From an uncultured Pelagibacteraceae bacterium (GTDB lineage Bacteria; Pseudomonadota; Alphaproteobacteria; Pelagibacterales; Pelagibacteraceae), in NCBI GenBank assembly GCA_902551985.1, contig CACDFI010000003.1, forward strand, positions 1 to 64,000: a stretch of DNA of 64,000 nucleotides, in the 5' to 3' direction. The position numbers and the translations under genes are program-made. The notes under the pieces were generated by a model, which saw only the letters and a program-made list of their open reading frames with translations, made no database searches and had not been told where the DNA came from. Below, in pieces: positions 26,266 to 35,907 of this stretch (position 1 is its first letter; the number at the start of each line of letters is the position of its first letter).

Positions 26266-27180
26266 ATATTGAATTGCAAAAAAAATTGTGCCTATAGAGG
26301 CAAAAGTAGAAATAAATAGAGCTTTAATAATATTTTCAGGACTAACATTGTAAGCTGAACATAATACTACCGCAGTGTGTCCACAAGGTGCTACACTTAC
26401 AAAAAATGCACCTGGTATTTTTTCAGGTAATCCAGCATCAAAAAATATAAATGCTATAATTAATAAAATTAGAGGAGATATTACCAACTTTAAAATAGAG
26501 ATGGTTGAAGTTAATTTATTAATAACTTTGTGAGTATAAAAAGAAAGAGTAATACCAATTGCAAACAAACCAACAGGAGAAACACAGGCCGCTAAAACAG
26601 ATAGCACGAAATCAATCGGCGTATTATCAATTTTGTAGTTAAATATAAAAAGCAAAAGTCCAATTAAAATTGAAAATATCATTGGATTAAAAGTCACATT
26701 CCTTAGAAAAAACAGTAATTTAATATTTTTTTTTGTAGTTAATTCTAAGAAAAAAGTAATCACAGATAGTAATATAACTCCATCCATTAATATTATACTG
26801 GTAACTTGCGTTATAACTTCTGTTCCAAAATAAATTTTTGTAATTGGTAATAATAAAGTTACGTGGTTAGACAAGGAAACCATAAGTGACCATATAATTG
26901 ACTCAGGTATGGGTCTTTTAAAAAGTTTACTTGTTACAAAAAAAGTAAGTAAACCTAGACTAGCTTGCATTAAAAAATATGAAATTATTTGCTTAATGTC
27001 TACCTGGGCAATTTCACTCTGTGCAACAAATTTTATAATTAGTGCAGGTACTGCAACGTAGAATAAAAATAAGTTTAAAACTTTTGCATGGCTTAGATCA
27101 AATATTTTCAGTCTTCCAAATATAAATCCAAGCAAAGTTATAAAAATAAAAGGTGTTAACCCAAGAAAGATCGAATACAT
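26251..27180 (-). CDS. AEC-family (auxin efflux carrier-type) transporter
   Basis: A 309-residue membrane protein with about ten helices. The N-terminal LLGFIFGRLKIFD and the C-terminal PCGHTAVVLCSAYNVSPE plus ALFISTFASIGT match the AEC/BASS-like fold. Bacterial members move malate, malonate or other carboxylates, but substrate prediction is poor. It follows the dioxygenase gene by four bases on the same strand, and its end overlaps the end of the dehydrogenase at 25201 by 15 bases. A carboxylate substrate would fit that neighbour, which is inference. Confidence 0.83.
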   Translation of the reverse strand: MYSIFLGLTPFIFITLLGFIFGRLKIFDLSHAKVLNLFLFYVAVPALIIKFVAQSEIAQVDIKQIISYFLMQASLGLLTFFVTSKLFKRPIPESIIWSLMVSLSNHVTLLLPITKIYFGTEVITQVTSIILMDGVILLSVITFFLELTTKKNIKLLFFLRNVTFNPMIFSILIGLLLFIFNYKIDNTPIDFVLSVLAACVSPVGLFAIGITLSFYTHKVINKLTSTISILKLVISPLILLIIAFIFFDAGLPEKIPGAFFVSVAPCGHTAVVLCSAYNVSPENIIKALFISTFASIGTIFFAIQYLQVA

Positions 27181-27184
27181 TTGA

Positions 27185-27976
27185 TTATAATATTGTTATT
27201 CTGTGAAGAATTCTATTTCCTTTAAAAGGAGTAGCTTGATGAAGCATTGCTCTGTTATCCCAAATAGCAAGCTGGTCTTTTTCCCATTCTAAAGCATATT
27301 GAAATTTTTTTTTAGTCTGGTGACTGAATAAAAAATTCTTTAATTTGTTTTTTTGTTTAGTCATATTTGTGTTAAATTTTATAAAGTGTCCAGGGCTACA
27401 GTATATAGTTTTTTTATTATTAATAGTTTTAATAATCTTGTGACTGGCAATTAATTCTTTAGAAATTTTTCCTTTTTCTTTCTCTCTTTCAACTGTAGTA
27501 ATTGATATAGGTCCATGCGATGAGTAAATACCTTTTAATTTATTAAGTCTAATTTTGTGATTTTTAGTCAGATTTTCATATGCTAAATACTGTGAGGAAA
27601 ACTCAGTATTTGCAACACCTTTTTTAGGCACCAGTTTTGATAGCAACATAGTGTATCGTGGAGGTTTTTTTGTATATGAAGAGTCTGTATGAAATTGTTC
27701 ACCAAAGCTTGGTCCCTTGTCTGAAGATTTTCTTTGTACAACAGTAATTTGTGGGTATTTTTTATTTAATCCTCTTAACCTTGGATAGTTTGCAGGTTTC
27801 CCAAATTTTTGTGCAAAATTTAGATAATTTCTAGAATTTAGCTTTTGTTTTGGAAAATAAATCATACCATATTTATCAAGTGTAGATTTTATTTGTTTCA
27901 ATTCATTTTTATTAATTTTATTAAGATTACAAATAATCTCTGCTGCCTTATTTTTTTTGGGGATAATTTTAAACAT
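27185..27976 (-). CDS. TauD/TfdA-family 2-oxoglutarate-dependent dioxygenase
   Basis: A 263-residue member of the TauD family. The facial triad is seen as FHTDSSY (HxD) and the distal His in WDNRAMLHQATPF, followed by the 2-oxoglutarate-binding Arg in NRILHRITIL. Family members hydroxylate sulfonates, gamma-butyrobetaine, trimethyllysine or aryloxyalkanoates. The gene shares one base with the end of the dimethylglycine-dehydrogenase-like gene. A role in N-methyl compound breakdown is therefore a fair inference, but the substrate is not known. Confidence 0.87.
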   Translation of the reverse strand: MFKIIPKKNKAAEIICNLNKINKNELKQIKSTLDKYGMIYFPKQKLNSRNYLNFAQKFGKPANYPRLRGLNKKYPQITVVQRKSSDKGPSFGEQFHTDSSYTKKPPRYTMLLSKLVPKKGVANTEFSSQYLAYENLTKNHKIRLNKLKGIYSSHGPISITTVEREKEKGKISKELIASHKIIKTINNKKTIYCSPGHFIKFNTNMTKQKNKLKNFLFSHQTKKKFQYALEWEKDQLAIWDNRAMLHQATPFKGNRILHRITIL

Positions 27977-30420
27977 TAAGCATTTTTAATATTTTTTTGA
28001 TTAAGTGGCTTTTGAATTAATGAAACAGGATATTTTTTCTTTTCTATTTCAATAGACAAATTTTTATCAAGTAAATTTTCAATTGTATTTCCAGAATTTA
28101 CATAACCAAAAGATATATTTTTTTCAAAATTGAATGAATAATTACCTGAAGTTGTTCTACCAATTATTTTATCATCTAAGTAAATCGGTTCTTCATGAAG
28201 CAGTAGAGGTTGTCCTGGTTTATTATCTTTAAGAACCATCATTGCCAACAATTTTTTTTGTTTTTGATCTTTAATTTTTAGTAAAGCTTCTTTTCCAACA
28301 AAATTAATATTTTTTTTATAACTGATAGCAAATTGAAGTCCTGCTTGGTATTGATTCTCCTCGGGGGATATATCATGCCCCCAATGTAAAAACCCACTTT
28401 CCATTCTCATTATATCCATTGCGTGCGCCCCACATAGAGATAAATTATGATTTTTACCTTCATTGACTATGGTTAAGAAAAGTTTTTTGCTATCATCTAT
28501 TTTTACATATAATTCAAATCCAATTTCACCCACATATGACAATCTTTGAGCCCAAACATCAATTCCATCTATATTCACCTTTTTACCATGACTAAATTTT
28601 ATTCCTTCATTTGAAAAATCATCATCACTTATATTTGATAATAGTTTTCTAGTATTTGGTCCATACAATCCTAAGCATGCAAAATCCTCTGTTACATCTT
28701 TAAAGTTTATTTTTTCTGAGAGGTATTTTTTTATATGAAATTTATCGTGTTCTCTTGTTGCAGCTGGACCTATTATTCTAAAATGATTTTTAGTCAGGCA
28801 AGTTATAGTTACATCTGTCTCTATACCACCATCTTCATTTAGCATCTGGGTGTAAGTTGATCTACCCTCAACATCTTTTATGTTCGCTGTACACAATTTT
28901 TGTAATTCATCATGGACATTTTCTCCAGCAACATCAAATTTAGAAAAAGGTGTTAATTCGAATAAACCAACATTTTTTCTTGTATTTTTGGTCTCATATT
29001 CAGCAGATGGATACCAATTTTGATAACCAAAACTGTATTCATATTCAGCTTTTGCACCATTCAAAGAATACCACATAGGTCTCTCAAAACCGCCTGAAGA
29101 TCCAAAACAAGCACCTAATTTTTTTAGTTCTTCATGGTATGGTAAAGTAATTTGGTTTCTTGAAGTTTTATGTTGTTTATATGGCCAATGCATTCCATAT
29201 AAATCACCAAGAGTCTCTGTAACTCTTTCCATAATAAATTTTTTTGAAGAATGGAATTGTTGAAATCTTTTTATATCTACAGAGAATAAATCCTCATTAA
29301 TATGTCCATTGATCATCCATTCAGCAGTAACTCGACCTGCGCCACCTGAACTTGCTATACCAATGCTATTAAAACCACAACAGGTAAAAAAGTTTTTTAT
29401 CTCTGGAGTCTCTCCTAATAAATATTGTGTATCAGGTGTAAAAGATTCTGGGCCAGAGAAAAATTTTCTAATTCCAGCATTTTCTAACATTGGCAATCTA
29501 TGAAAAGATTTTTTTAAATAAGGTTCAAAATGATCAAAGTCATCTGGCAATTCTCCAAAAGAAAAATTTTCTGGTACAATACCAGTATCTTTAAAAGCAG
29601 GTTTGGCATTTGGTTCAAAAATTCCAACTAACATTTTCCCAGCATCTTCTTTTAGATAAAGACAATTATTATAATCTCTCAAAACTGGTAAATTTGTAGG
29701 TAGATCTTTCATCGGCTCCGTGATCACATAAAAATGTTCATTAGGATATAATGGAATACTCACATTCATTTTTTCACCAATTTGCCTAGACCACATACCG
29801 GTAGCTAGAACAACATATTCACAATCTATTTTTCCTTTTTCAGTCTCTACTCCAACTATAGATTTATTTTTGACTAAAATTTTTGTAACAGGTGTTTTTT
29901 CAAAAATTTTTGCACCTTCCATCCTAGCCGCTTTTGCTAAAACGTTAGTGACACCTACTGGATCAGCTTGTCCATCTTTAGGCATAAAAACACTTCCAAT
30001 AATATCCTCGTTATTTACTACTGGGTATAAATCTTTTGTTTGTTTTTTATCTAAAACTTGCACTTCAACATCTGATAATTGAGCTGTCGTTGCTTGTCTT
30101 AGTAACTCTTGCATTCTATCATTTGTTGTTGCAACTGTAATTGCACCATTTTGTTTTAATCCAATTGATAAACCAGTCTTTTTTTCTAAATCTTGGTAAA
30201 GATCTAAAGTATATTTTCTAAGTTTTGTTATAGTTGATGATGCTCCTAATTGGCCCATAAGACCGGCAGCGTGCCAAGTTGTTCCTGATGTCAATTGATC
30301 TCTTTCTAATAAAACGACATCTTTCCAGCCAAATTTAGCAAGATGGTATGCGCATGATGTGCCCGCAACACCGCCACCTATAATTACTACTTTAGTATTT
30401 TTTGGAATATTTTGATCCAT
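27976..30420 (-). CDS. Dimethylglycine/sarcosine dehydrogenase-like flavoprotein (paralogue 1)
   Basis: An 814-residue two-part protein. The N-terminal DAO domain (1-390) has VVIIGGGVAGTSCAYHL, and SGTTWHAAGL with His50 at the position that carries covalent FAD in dimethylglycine dehydrogenase. The C-terminal half is GcvT-like and folate-binding (SYVGEIGFELYVKI, LCGAHAMDIMRMESGFLHWGHD). Family members demethylate dimethylglycine or sarcosine, passing formaldehyde-level carbon to tetrahydrofolate and electrons to ETF. It is followed directly by a 2OG dioxygenase and a carboxylate transporter. Two paralogues lie at 44001 and 53265; the substrates probably differ. Confidence 0.9.
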   Translation of the reverse strand: MDQNIPKNTKVVIIGGGVAGTSCAYHLAKFGWKDVVLLERDQLTSGTTWHAAGLMGQLGASSTITKLRKYTLDLYQDLEKKTGLSIGLKQNGAITVATTNDRMQELLRQATTAQLSDVEVQVLDKKQTKDLYPVVNNEDIIGSVFMPKDGQADPVGVTNVLAKAARMEGAKIFEKTPVTKILVKNKSIVGVETEKGKIDCEYVVLATGMWSRQIGEKMNVSIPLYPNEHFYVITEPMKDLPTNLPVLRDYNNCLYLKEDAGKMLVGIFEPNAKPAFKDTGIVPENFSFGELPDDFDHFEPYLKKSFHRLPMLENAGIRKFFSGPESFTPDTQYLLGETPEIKNFFTCCGFNSIGIASSGGAGRVTAEWMINGHINEDLFSVDIKRFQQFHSSKKFIMERVTETLGDLYGMHWPYKQHKTSRNQITLPYHEELKKLGACFGSSGGFERPMWYSLNGAKAEYEYSFGYQNWYPSAEYETKNTRKNVGLFELTPFSKFDVAGENVHDELQKLCTANIKDVEGRSTYTQMLNEDGGIETDVTITCLTKNHFRIIGPAATREHDKFHIKKYLSEKINFKDVTEDFACLGLYGPNTRKLLSNISDDDFSNEGIKFSHGKKVNIDGIDVWAQRLSYVGEIGFELYVKIDDSKKLFLTIVNEGKNHNLSLCGAHAMDIMRMESGFLHWGHDISPEENQYQAGLQFAISYKKNINFVGKEALLKIKDQKQKKLLAMMVLKDNKPGQPLLLHEEPIYLDDKIIGRTTSGNYSFNFEKNISFGYVNSGNTIENLLDKNLSIEIEKKKYPVSLIQKPLNQKNIKNA

Positions 30421-30468
30421 GAAAAAACATATTATATTAATTTTTTTGAATATACTTTTTTTTTTAGG

Positions 30469-31326
30469 TTATTTTGAAGCTACCTTAAATTTTACTTTTC
30501 GATCTTTATTATCTTTACCTTGTCCAACCACTGTTCCATTATCTAAGTTCCAATCAAGTAAACCAGATGCATTCATGTCATCTTTATCACACCTCAATGA
30601 CCAAGTACCTTTACCCTTCGACAAAACATAAGTACCTAGACAAGATCCATCATTTTTAGGTAAATCAAAATTTATATTTCCTATTAGATTTTCTTCATTG
30701 AAAATTAAAGAACCTAAAATTAATTCTTCATATCCTTCCCAGGATAATGCAAAAGTTCTTTCACCAGATAGTTGATTGTTTGTTATAACATCTTTTTTTT
30801 TTTTATTTTCTTTTTCCAATATGATGTTTTCATTATTTTGAATTTTTAAAATTTTTTGATATTCAATTTTATTAATACTTTTGCATCTACCACTTGACTC
30901 ATATTCGTATTTTGTTTCAATTGAGGAATCGTTACTTGGATTCCAAAAAAATTCCTTACGAGTGAAAGCATACTCATTTCCAATTTCCAAAAAGGAATAA
31001 ACACTTTCTTGGATCATAGAATCATTATTTATTTTGTTTTCAACATCAAACCCTAAAGTGGTAACCTCAACATTTTTATTTTTAAAAATTTTATTAATTG
31101 AATTATTTTTAAAATTTAAAAAATGAATATCAATTTTAGAATTATAATTATCTTTATTTAATTTAATGATATTATCTCCTATTTTATTTCCTTGTGAGAA
31201 CAAATTATTTTCATCGCTAATTAGATTATTAATGACTTCCGGACATTTATAATAATATTCTTGTGAGTAAAGACTTGAGGTGAACATTAAAAATATTAAA
31301 ATTTTTAATAAAAAAATTTTTCTCAT
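30469..31326 (-). CDS. Secreted protein of unknown function (285 aa)
   Basis: I do not recognise a family. The start at ATG 31326 gives a signal peptide (MRKIFLLKILIFLMFTSSLYSQ), followed by an Asn/Lys-rich domain with two cysteine pairs (YKCPEV, SGRCKS, GSCLGTYVL, SLRCDK). The C-terminal third, beginning near GERTFALSWEGYEELILGSL and including GTWSLRCDKDDMNASGLL and GTVVGQGKDNKDRKVKFKV, looks like a beta-rich domain. It starts five bases after the stop of the alanine-rich protein gene and is the last of three secreted-protein genes. Confidence 0.7.
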   Translation of the reverse strand: MRKIFLLKILIFLMFTSSLYSQEYYYKCPEVINNLISDENNLFSQGNKIGDNIIKLNKDNYNSKIDIHFLNFKNNSINKIFKNKNVEVTTLGFDVENKINNDSMIQESVYSFLEIGNEYAFTRKEFFWNPSNDSSIETKYEYESSGRCKSINKIEYQKILKIQNNENIILEKENKKKKDVITNNQLSGERTFALSWEGYEELILGSLIFNEENLIGNINFDLPKNDGSCLGTYVLSKGKGTWSLRCDKDDMNASGLLDWNLDNGTVVGQGKDNKDRKVKFKVASK

Positions 31327-31330
31327 AATA

Positions 31331-32410
31331 TTAACATGCATCACCCGCATAGTATCTGCACGCCTCCATTGCGTCTGCGTCTGTGCCGCCCATAGCATAC
31401 ACCCAAATCATAGCTTCTATGGCTGCTGCTGCTGCAGCGGCTGAAACACCCATTTCTACTGCCTCAGCAATTGCAGCATCAACCTCATTTGCAACTTGTT
31501 CCTCGATTGCAGCATCTATTGCCATGCCAGAGGCTTCCTCAATTGCAACTATAAATGCATTTGCTATTTCTTCTCCAACAGTTCTCTCAATTTCTGCTTT
31601 TATTTCCTCATCTATTGCTTTACCAGCATATTTTTCTGTAAGTTCTTTAATAAGTTTTTCTTGCTCTTCACTAATTATTTTTTCAACTTCTTGATCAATT
31701 TTTTCTCGTTTTTTTTCTAATATATTATCTATATCTGAAACTGATAAATTGTATTTAATAGCAATTTCTTTTTTGGCTTTTGCTACAGCTTTATCAATCT
31801 TTGCTGAAAAATTATCAACATTCAATGCAATAGTTTTATTCATTGACTTGAGTTTAATATAAAAATGAAAAGGTAAATATCCCAATACCTGCATTTGATA
31901 AAATGTGGCCTGATGTTTTGAAACATATTTTCCTGTCCAGTTAATTAACATTTTGCCTTTATAGTTAAGCTGAGCAGTTAAATTATTTTCATCATATGTA
32001 AATTTAAATAATTTTTTTCCATTTGAGTTTAAAATTGCCTTAAAATTGTCTTTTATTACAACGTCTGTTTCGCCTGTAAGTAAATTATCAAATACAACAG
32101 AACCAGGTCTTAATGTGTATATTCTATAGTTATCTAAATAAAATTGCTTTCTTTCAAATTTTGTTCCAGATGGATCATCATCAAGTTTATTTAATTTAAT
32201 TCTACTTTTAGAAATTGTATTTTTATTTTGTTTTTCAGAAATAGATATTGCTTTTTTAAGTTCATCTTCAGTTATTAATCCTAAATTATATAAGTCCCTT
32301 AATTTTTTTATTTCATCGGAGAAGATTGGCGTGGAATAAATTAAAAAAAATAATAAAAATATAAATAAAAAGTTTTTTTCTTTTACGTATTTAAGACTAT
32401 TGACTATCAA
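31331..32410 (-). CDS. Secreted coiled-coil protein with SHOCT-like N-terminus and alanine-rich C-terminus
   Basis: A 359-residue protein, family not recognised. The only usable start is TTG at 32410; no ATG or GTG occurs before the hydrophobic segment NFLFIFLLFFLIYSTPIF. That start overlaps the upstream gene by 14 bases. After the signal comes LRDLYNLGLITEDELKKAI, a SHOCT-like short helix pair, then a beta-rich middle. A strongly charged helical region (KREKIDQEVEKIISEEQEKL) and an Ala-rich stretch with eight Ala/Ser in a row (SAAAAAAAIE) follow. It ends with a cysteine pair, CRYYAGDAC. It probably lies in the periplasm or on the outer membrane; function unknown. Confidence 0.65.
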   Translation of the reverse strand: MIVNSLKYVKEKNFLFIFLLFFLIYSTPIFSDEIKKLRDLYNLGLITEDELKKAISISEKQNKNTISKSRIKLNKLDDDPSGTKFERKQFYLDNYRIYTLRPGSVVFDNLLTGETDVVIKDNFKAILNSNGKKLFKFTYDENNLTAQLNYKGKMLINWTGKYVSKHQATFYQMQVLGYLPFHFYIKLKSMNKTIALNVDNFSAKIDKAVAKAKKEIAIKYNLSVSDIDNILEKKREKIDQEVEKIISEEQEKLIKELTEKYAGKAIDEEIKAEIERTVGEEIANAFIVAIEEASGMAIDAAIEEQVANEVDAAIAEAVEMGVSAAAAAAAIEAMIWVYAMGGTDADAMEACRYYAGDAC

Positions 32411-33065
32411 GTATTTTCTTTTTGGCTATATCGAACTCTTCTTTTGTTATAGATCCACTATCTAGTAATAATTTAAGATTAGTTAACTCTTTAACAATGT
32501 CAGATTCAGAACTGGTATCTTCAACGACTTTTGATTTATCTTCACCAGTAATTTTTATATTATTATCAATTCTACCAGTTTTCATATTGATACCTGATAA
32601 ACTTTCAATATCTCCATCAAAGAAACCTGCTTCTTGAAGTTTTTTAGCTATAACGTAGGGACTTTTCATATCTTTTTTTTTAATTTTCATTTTTTTGTTA
32701 CCATTTTTCCAAACAATTCTTTTTCCAATAGCAAATGTGTAACATTTGGCTCCTTTAGAACCTTTTTCACAACCCAAGTTTGCCTGATGTTGAATATTAG
32801 CGTCCTCTCTGCATCCTTCAACATATGGACAATAATAATAATTTGACCAGTCACCATTTTCAGAAACTGAAAATACTAGGGGATCAGATCTTTTATTCTT
32901 AGATAAATTTAATTTTTCACTACCACCACCATAAATATACTCTAAAAAATGATGAACAGTTTGTGTATTCATTTTAAGTTCACCTTTGCCCCATTTAGCT
33001 AGGGCTACTGTATTATTATTTAAAGTGAAAATAATTAAAAAAAAATAAACAAAAAACTTTTTCAT
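32397..33065 (-). CDS. Secreted protein with C-terminal SHOCT domain
   Basis: A 222-residue protein with a signal peptide (MKKFFVYFFLIIFTLNNNTVALA). The middle has WSNYYYCPYVEGCRE, LGCEKGSKGAKCYTFAIGKRIVW, a cysteine-containing region unlike any domain I can name. The last 35 residues (IVKELTNLKLLLDSGSITKE and EFDIAKKKILDSQ) are a classic SHOCT module, a short C-terminal helical domain thought to help oligomerisation. It is the first of three neighbouring genes for secreted proteins. Its end overlaps the next by 14 bases. The upstream gap of 71 bases probably holds the promoter. Confidence 0.72.
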   Translation of the reverse strand: MKKFFVYFFLIIFTLNNNTVALAKWGKGELKMNTQTVHHFLEYIYGGGSEKLNLSKNKRSDPLVFSVSENGDWSNYYYCPYVEGCREDANIQHQANLGCEKGSKGAKCYTFAIGKRIVWKNGNKKMKIKKKDMKSPYVIAKKLQEAGFFDGDIESLSGINMKTGRIDNNIKITGEDKSKVVEDTSSESDIVKELTNLKLLLDSGSITKEEFDIAKKKILDSQ

Positions 33066-33136
33066 GAATTAAATTAACATTTTTTAAATTTAAATTAAAT
33101 TAAAGTTTTTAAAAATTAAACTCAAGATTGAATTAT

Positions 33137-34195
33137 TTAAAAACAGACAATATGGTCGATGTGAATTGGTCTTTTAATACCAAATTTTTCATCTATTTCA
33201 TGTTGATGAATATGATGAGAGTGTACAAATACAGGAATTTGTAAATTACTTTCAGTCTTAAGGGTGTAGATAAAATTTGTTCCTCTGAATTTACGATCAA
33301 CTACTTCTAATTTTAAATTACTTTTGTCATCATGCTCAAGATCTTCAGGTTGCAGTAAAAGTTTAACATCAGATCCATTAGGGTAATGTTTTACAAAATT
33401 ACCTTGTATTGTTCCTAAATCTTTATTTTCTAAACTATTCTCACTTGTTACTTTAGCTGGAATTAAAATTCCTCTATTTAGGAAATTTACAACCTCTATT
33501 GAATTAGGAAAGTGATAAACATTATATGGATCATCAAACTGTTTTAATTGTTTATTTAAAATAATTCCACACTTACTTCCTAAATAAAAAGCTTCATATG
33601 AGTCATGAGTAACAATAATAGTTGTTATTTTAGATTTACTTAATAATTGTTTTAACTCAACTTGAATTTCTTCTTTAAAACTTTGATCAACATTTGAAAG
33701 TGGTTCATCTAGAAGTAGTAAATCTGGATTAGAAACTAATGATCTTGCTAACGATGCTCTTTGAGCTTCTCCAGCACTAATTTCATGGGGATATTTGTTT
33801 AATATTTTTTTTAGGTTTAAAAAACTAATTATTTCTTTTGGATTTATTTTCTTTTTTTTCTTACTTTTTTTTTCTGTCCCAATCAAAATATTTTTTTCGA
33901 CGTTATAATGTGGGAATAAACTATTTTCTTGAAATGCAAGTGAAATATTACGGTCTTCAGGTTCAATGTGTACTTTATTTGATGATACTATTTTATTATT
34001 TATAATTATTGCACCATTATTAACTTTTTCTAAACCAGCTATGGTTCTCAAAATTGTTGTTTTTCCAATTCCAGATGGGCCCAATAAACAAATAACATCC
34101 CCTTCGTTTTGAATGGAAAATGACACGTTTTTAACTTTAGTTTGACCACCAACTATAAAATCTACATTTTTGACTTCTAAAAAATTTTTACTCAT
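33137..34195 (-). CDS. fbpC: Ferric iron ABC transporter ATPase
   Basis: A 352-residue ATPase with Walker A GPSGIGKTT, Q-loop AFQENSLFPHY, signature ISAGEAQRASLARSLV (unusual in place of LSGGQ), Walker B LLLLDEPLSNVDQ and H-loop VTHDSYEAF. A C-terminal TOBE-type regulatory domain follows. It overlaps the permease gene by eight bases, so the two are translationally coupled. Iron specificity follows from the operon: an FbpA-type binding protein and an FbpB-type double-length permease. Confidence 0.9.
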   Translation of the reverse strand: MSKNFLEVKNVDFIVGGQTKVKNVSFSIQNEGDVICLLGPSGIGKTTILRTIAGLEKVNNGAIIINNKIVSSNKVHIEPEDRNISLAFQENSLFPHYNVEKNILIGTEKKSKKKKKINPKEIISFLNLKKILNKYPHEISAGEAQRASLARSLVSNPDLLLLDEPLSNVDQSFKEEIQVELKQLLSKSKITTIIVTHDSYEAFYLGSKCGIILNKQLKQFDDPYNVYHFPNSIEVVNFLNRGILIPAKVTSENSLENKDLGTIQGNFVKHYPNGSDVKLLLQPEDLEHDDKSNLKLEVVDRKFRGTNFIYTLKTESNLQIPVFVHSHHIHQHEIDEKFGIKRPIHIDHIVCF

Positions 34196-35816
34196 TATTA
34201 TCTTTTAAAATATATTTTGAAGATATTGTAATAAAAAAAGCTGCAATTAAAATTAAAAATAATGATGGCACTGCAGCTGCCTCAAGCATATCTTCGGAAG
34301 CTGAAATATAAGCTGTTGTTGCAAATGTCTCAAAATTAAAAGGCCTTAAAACAAGGGTAATTGGTAATTCCCTGATTATCTCTAGTGAAATTAGTATTAC
34401 AACGAAAAGAAGAGAGTTTCTCAAATAAGGAATATGAATATTAAGAAATGTCTTTCTCTTGGAATATCCAAGAAGATATGCGCTTTCATCAACAGAAAGA
34501 TTTATTTTTTCATAACCTGATTTAATTCCATTAAATGCTAATGAATAAAAACGAATGAAATAAACAATTATTAATCCTAAGATTGACCCAATAAATATTT
34601 TTTTAATAGATAAAAAACCAAGAGATTTAATTATATTATTATCAAACCATGCAATAAAAGTTATAAAGGCTACAGCTAATATTACACCTGGTATTGCATA
34701 TCCTGATATTGATAGTGTCGATAAAAAATTAAGAGTTTTATTTTTTGAAACACGGTTACCATAATTTGAAAGCAATGCAAAAAATATTAAAACAATACTG
34801 GATAGTGTCACTAAATATAAAGTATTTAATAAAAGGTTCATTACATTTACATCAAAAAAGTTTTCTGGAAATTTAATTGTCCAATAGACCATTTGACTTA
34901 ATGGAAATAAAAAACTAAAAAAAAATAATAGAAAACAAAACAAGAAAGCAAAAAAAGAATTTATGCCTGAGAGTTTTATTTTTTCTTTTTGTTTAAATCC
35001 ACCTCTAGAGTCCAAATGAAATTTTGCTTTTTTTCTAGATAGTTTTTCTGTTAAAAATAAAATAAATATGAATAATAGTAGAAAGAAAGATATTCTATTT
35101 GCAAAAGCTAAATCATCAAATGTTATCCATGCATTATAAATACCTGTTGTAAGAGTATTAACTGAAAAAAAGTCAACAGCTCCAAATTCTGCCAATGTTT
35201 CCATTGCAACTAAAGATAGACCTGCAACAATTGCAGGTCGTGAAGCAGGTAATATAATAAAAAAAAAAGATTTAAATTTGGAAAAACCTAAGTTTTTTCC
35301 AAGTTCAATTAAGTTTTGTGATTGATATAAAAATGAAGATCTTCCTAATATGTAAACATAAGCGTAAAGTGAAAATGAAATTGATAAAATTAATCCAAAC
35401 ATACCGTCAAATTTTGGTATATGTTGATTAAATTCGCCTTCACCAAATAAGGTCTTTAATATAGTAAATGCTGTTCCGTAATTATCAAAGAAGGCAAATA
35501 ACGAATATGCATATATATAAGGTGGAATTGCAAAAGATAAAATTAAAGCCCATTTAAAAAAATTAACTCCAAGAAATTCATAAAACGATACTAAATATGA
35601 TGCTCCTACTCCCAAGATAAAAGTTAAAATTAAAACACCAATCAAAAGCAATAAAGAATTAAGAATATACTCAAATAGAAAAGTGGATTTTAAAATTTCA
35701 AAATATCGAGAGGTTTCTTCAAAAAAACTAATTGAAACTGTTATAATTGGAATAATAACAAGTAATGAAACTAATAAAGAGCTTAGAAACCATATATTAA
35801 GTTTGTTTGAATTCAT
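34188..35816 (-). CDS. fbpB: Ferric iron ABC transporter permease (two fused permease domains)
   Basis: A 542-residue inner-membrane protein with about twelve helices and two EAA loops, IELGKNLGFSKFKSFFFIILPASRPA near residue 165 and DESAYLLGYSKRKTFLNIHIPYLRNS near 450 (read in parts). Such fused permeases are typical of the FbpABC/SfuABC class. It follows the small cysteine gene after a 91-base gap with a hairpin at 35864-35896, which may reduce expression relative to the binding protein. Confidence 0.9.
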   Translation of the reverse strand: MNSNKLNIWFLSSLLVSLLVIIPIITVSISFFEETSRYFEILKSTFLFEYILNSLLLLIGVLILTFILGVGASYLVSFYEFLGVNFFKWALILSFAIPPYIYAYSLFAFFDNYGTAFTILKTLFGEGEFNQHIPKFDGMFGLILSISFSLYAYVYILGRSSFLYQSQNLIELGKNLGFSKFKSFFFIILPASRPAIVAGLSLVAMETLAEFGAVDFFSVNTLTTGIYNAWITFDDLAFANRISFFLLLFIFILFLTEKLSRKKAKFHLDSRGGFKQKEKIKLSGINSFFAFLFCFLLFFFSFLFPLSQMVYWTIKFPENFFDVNVMNLLLNTLYLVTLSSIVLIFFALLSNYGNRVSKNKTLNFLSTLSISGYAIPGVILAVAFITFIAWFDNNIIKSLGFLSIKKIFIGSILGLIIVYFIRFYSLAFNGIKSGYEKINLSVDESAYLLGYSKRKTFLNIHIPYLRNSLLFVVILISLEIIRELPITLVLRPFNFETFATTAYISASEDMLEAAAVPSLFLILIAAFFITISSKYILKDNNE

Positions 35817-35863
35817 AAAAGTAATTTAATTTAATTTTAAATATAGTCTCAATTTAATAATTT

Positions 35864-35896
35864 AAAAGTGCATACGAAAGATACATAGGCACTTTT
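35864..35896 (-). terminator. Hairpin between binding-protein unit and permease (probable attenuator)
   Basis: AAAAGTGC at 35864-35871 pairs with GCACTTTT at 35889-35896 across a 17-base loop. On the minus strand a U/A-rich tract follows. It lies between the small cysteine gene and fbpB. This is the second binding-protein/permease boundary in the window with a hairpin, which supports a role in lowering permease expression. The loop is long, so it is weaker than the one at 12732. Confidence 0.5.
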
Positions 35897-35907
35897 ATTA
35901 AAAAAGG

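Noticed and set aside
31383-31694. Plus-strand open frame rich in Ala/Ser opposite the coiled-coil protein
   Set aside because: It is the complementary reading of the Ala-rich coding stretch, with no ribosome site and no protein-like composition beyond repeats; the minus-strand gene explains it.
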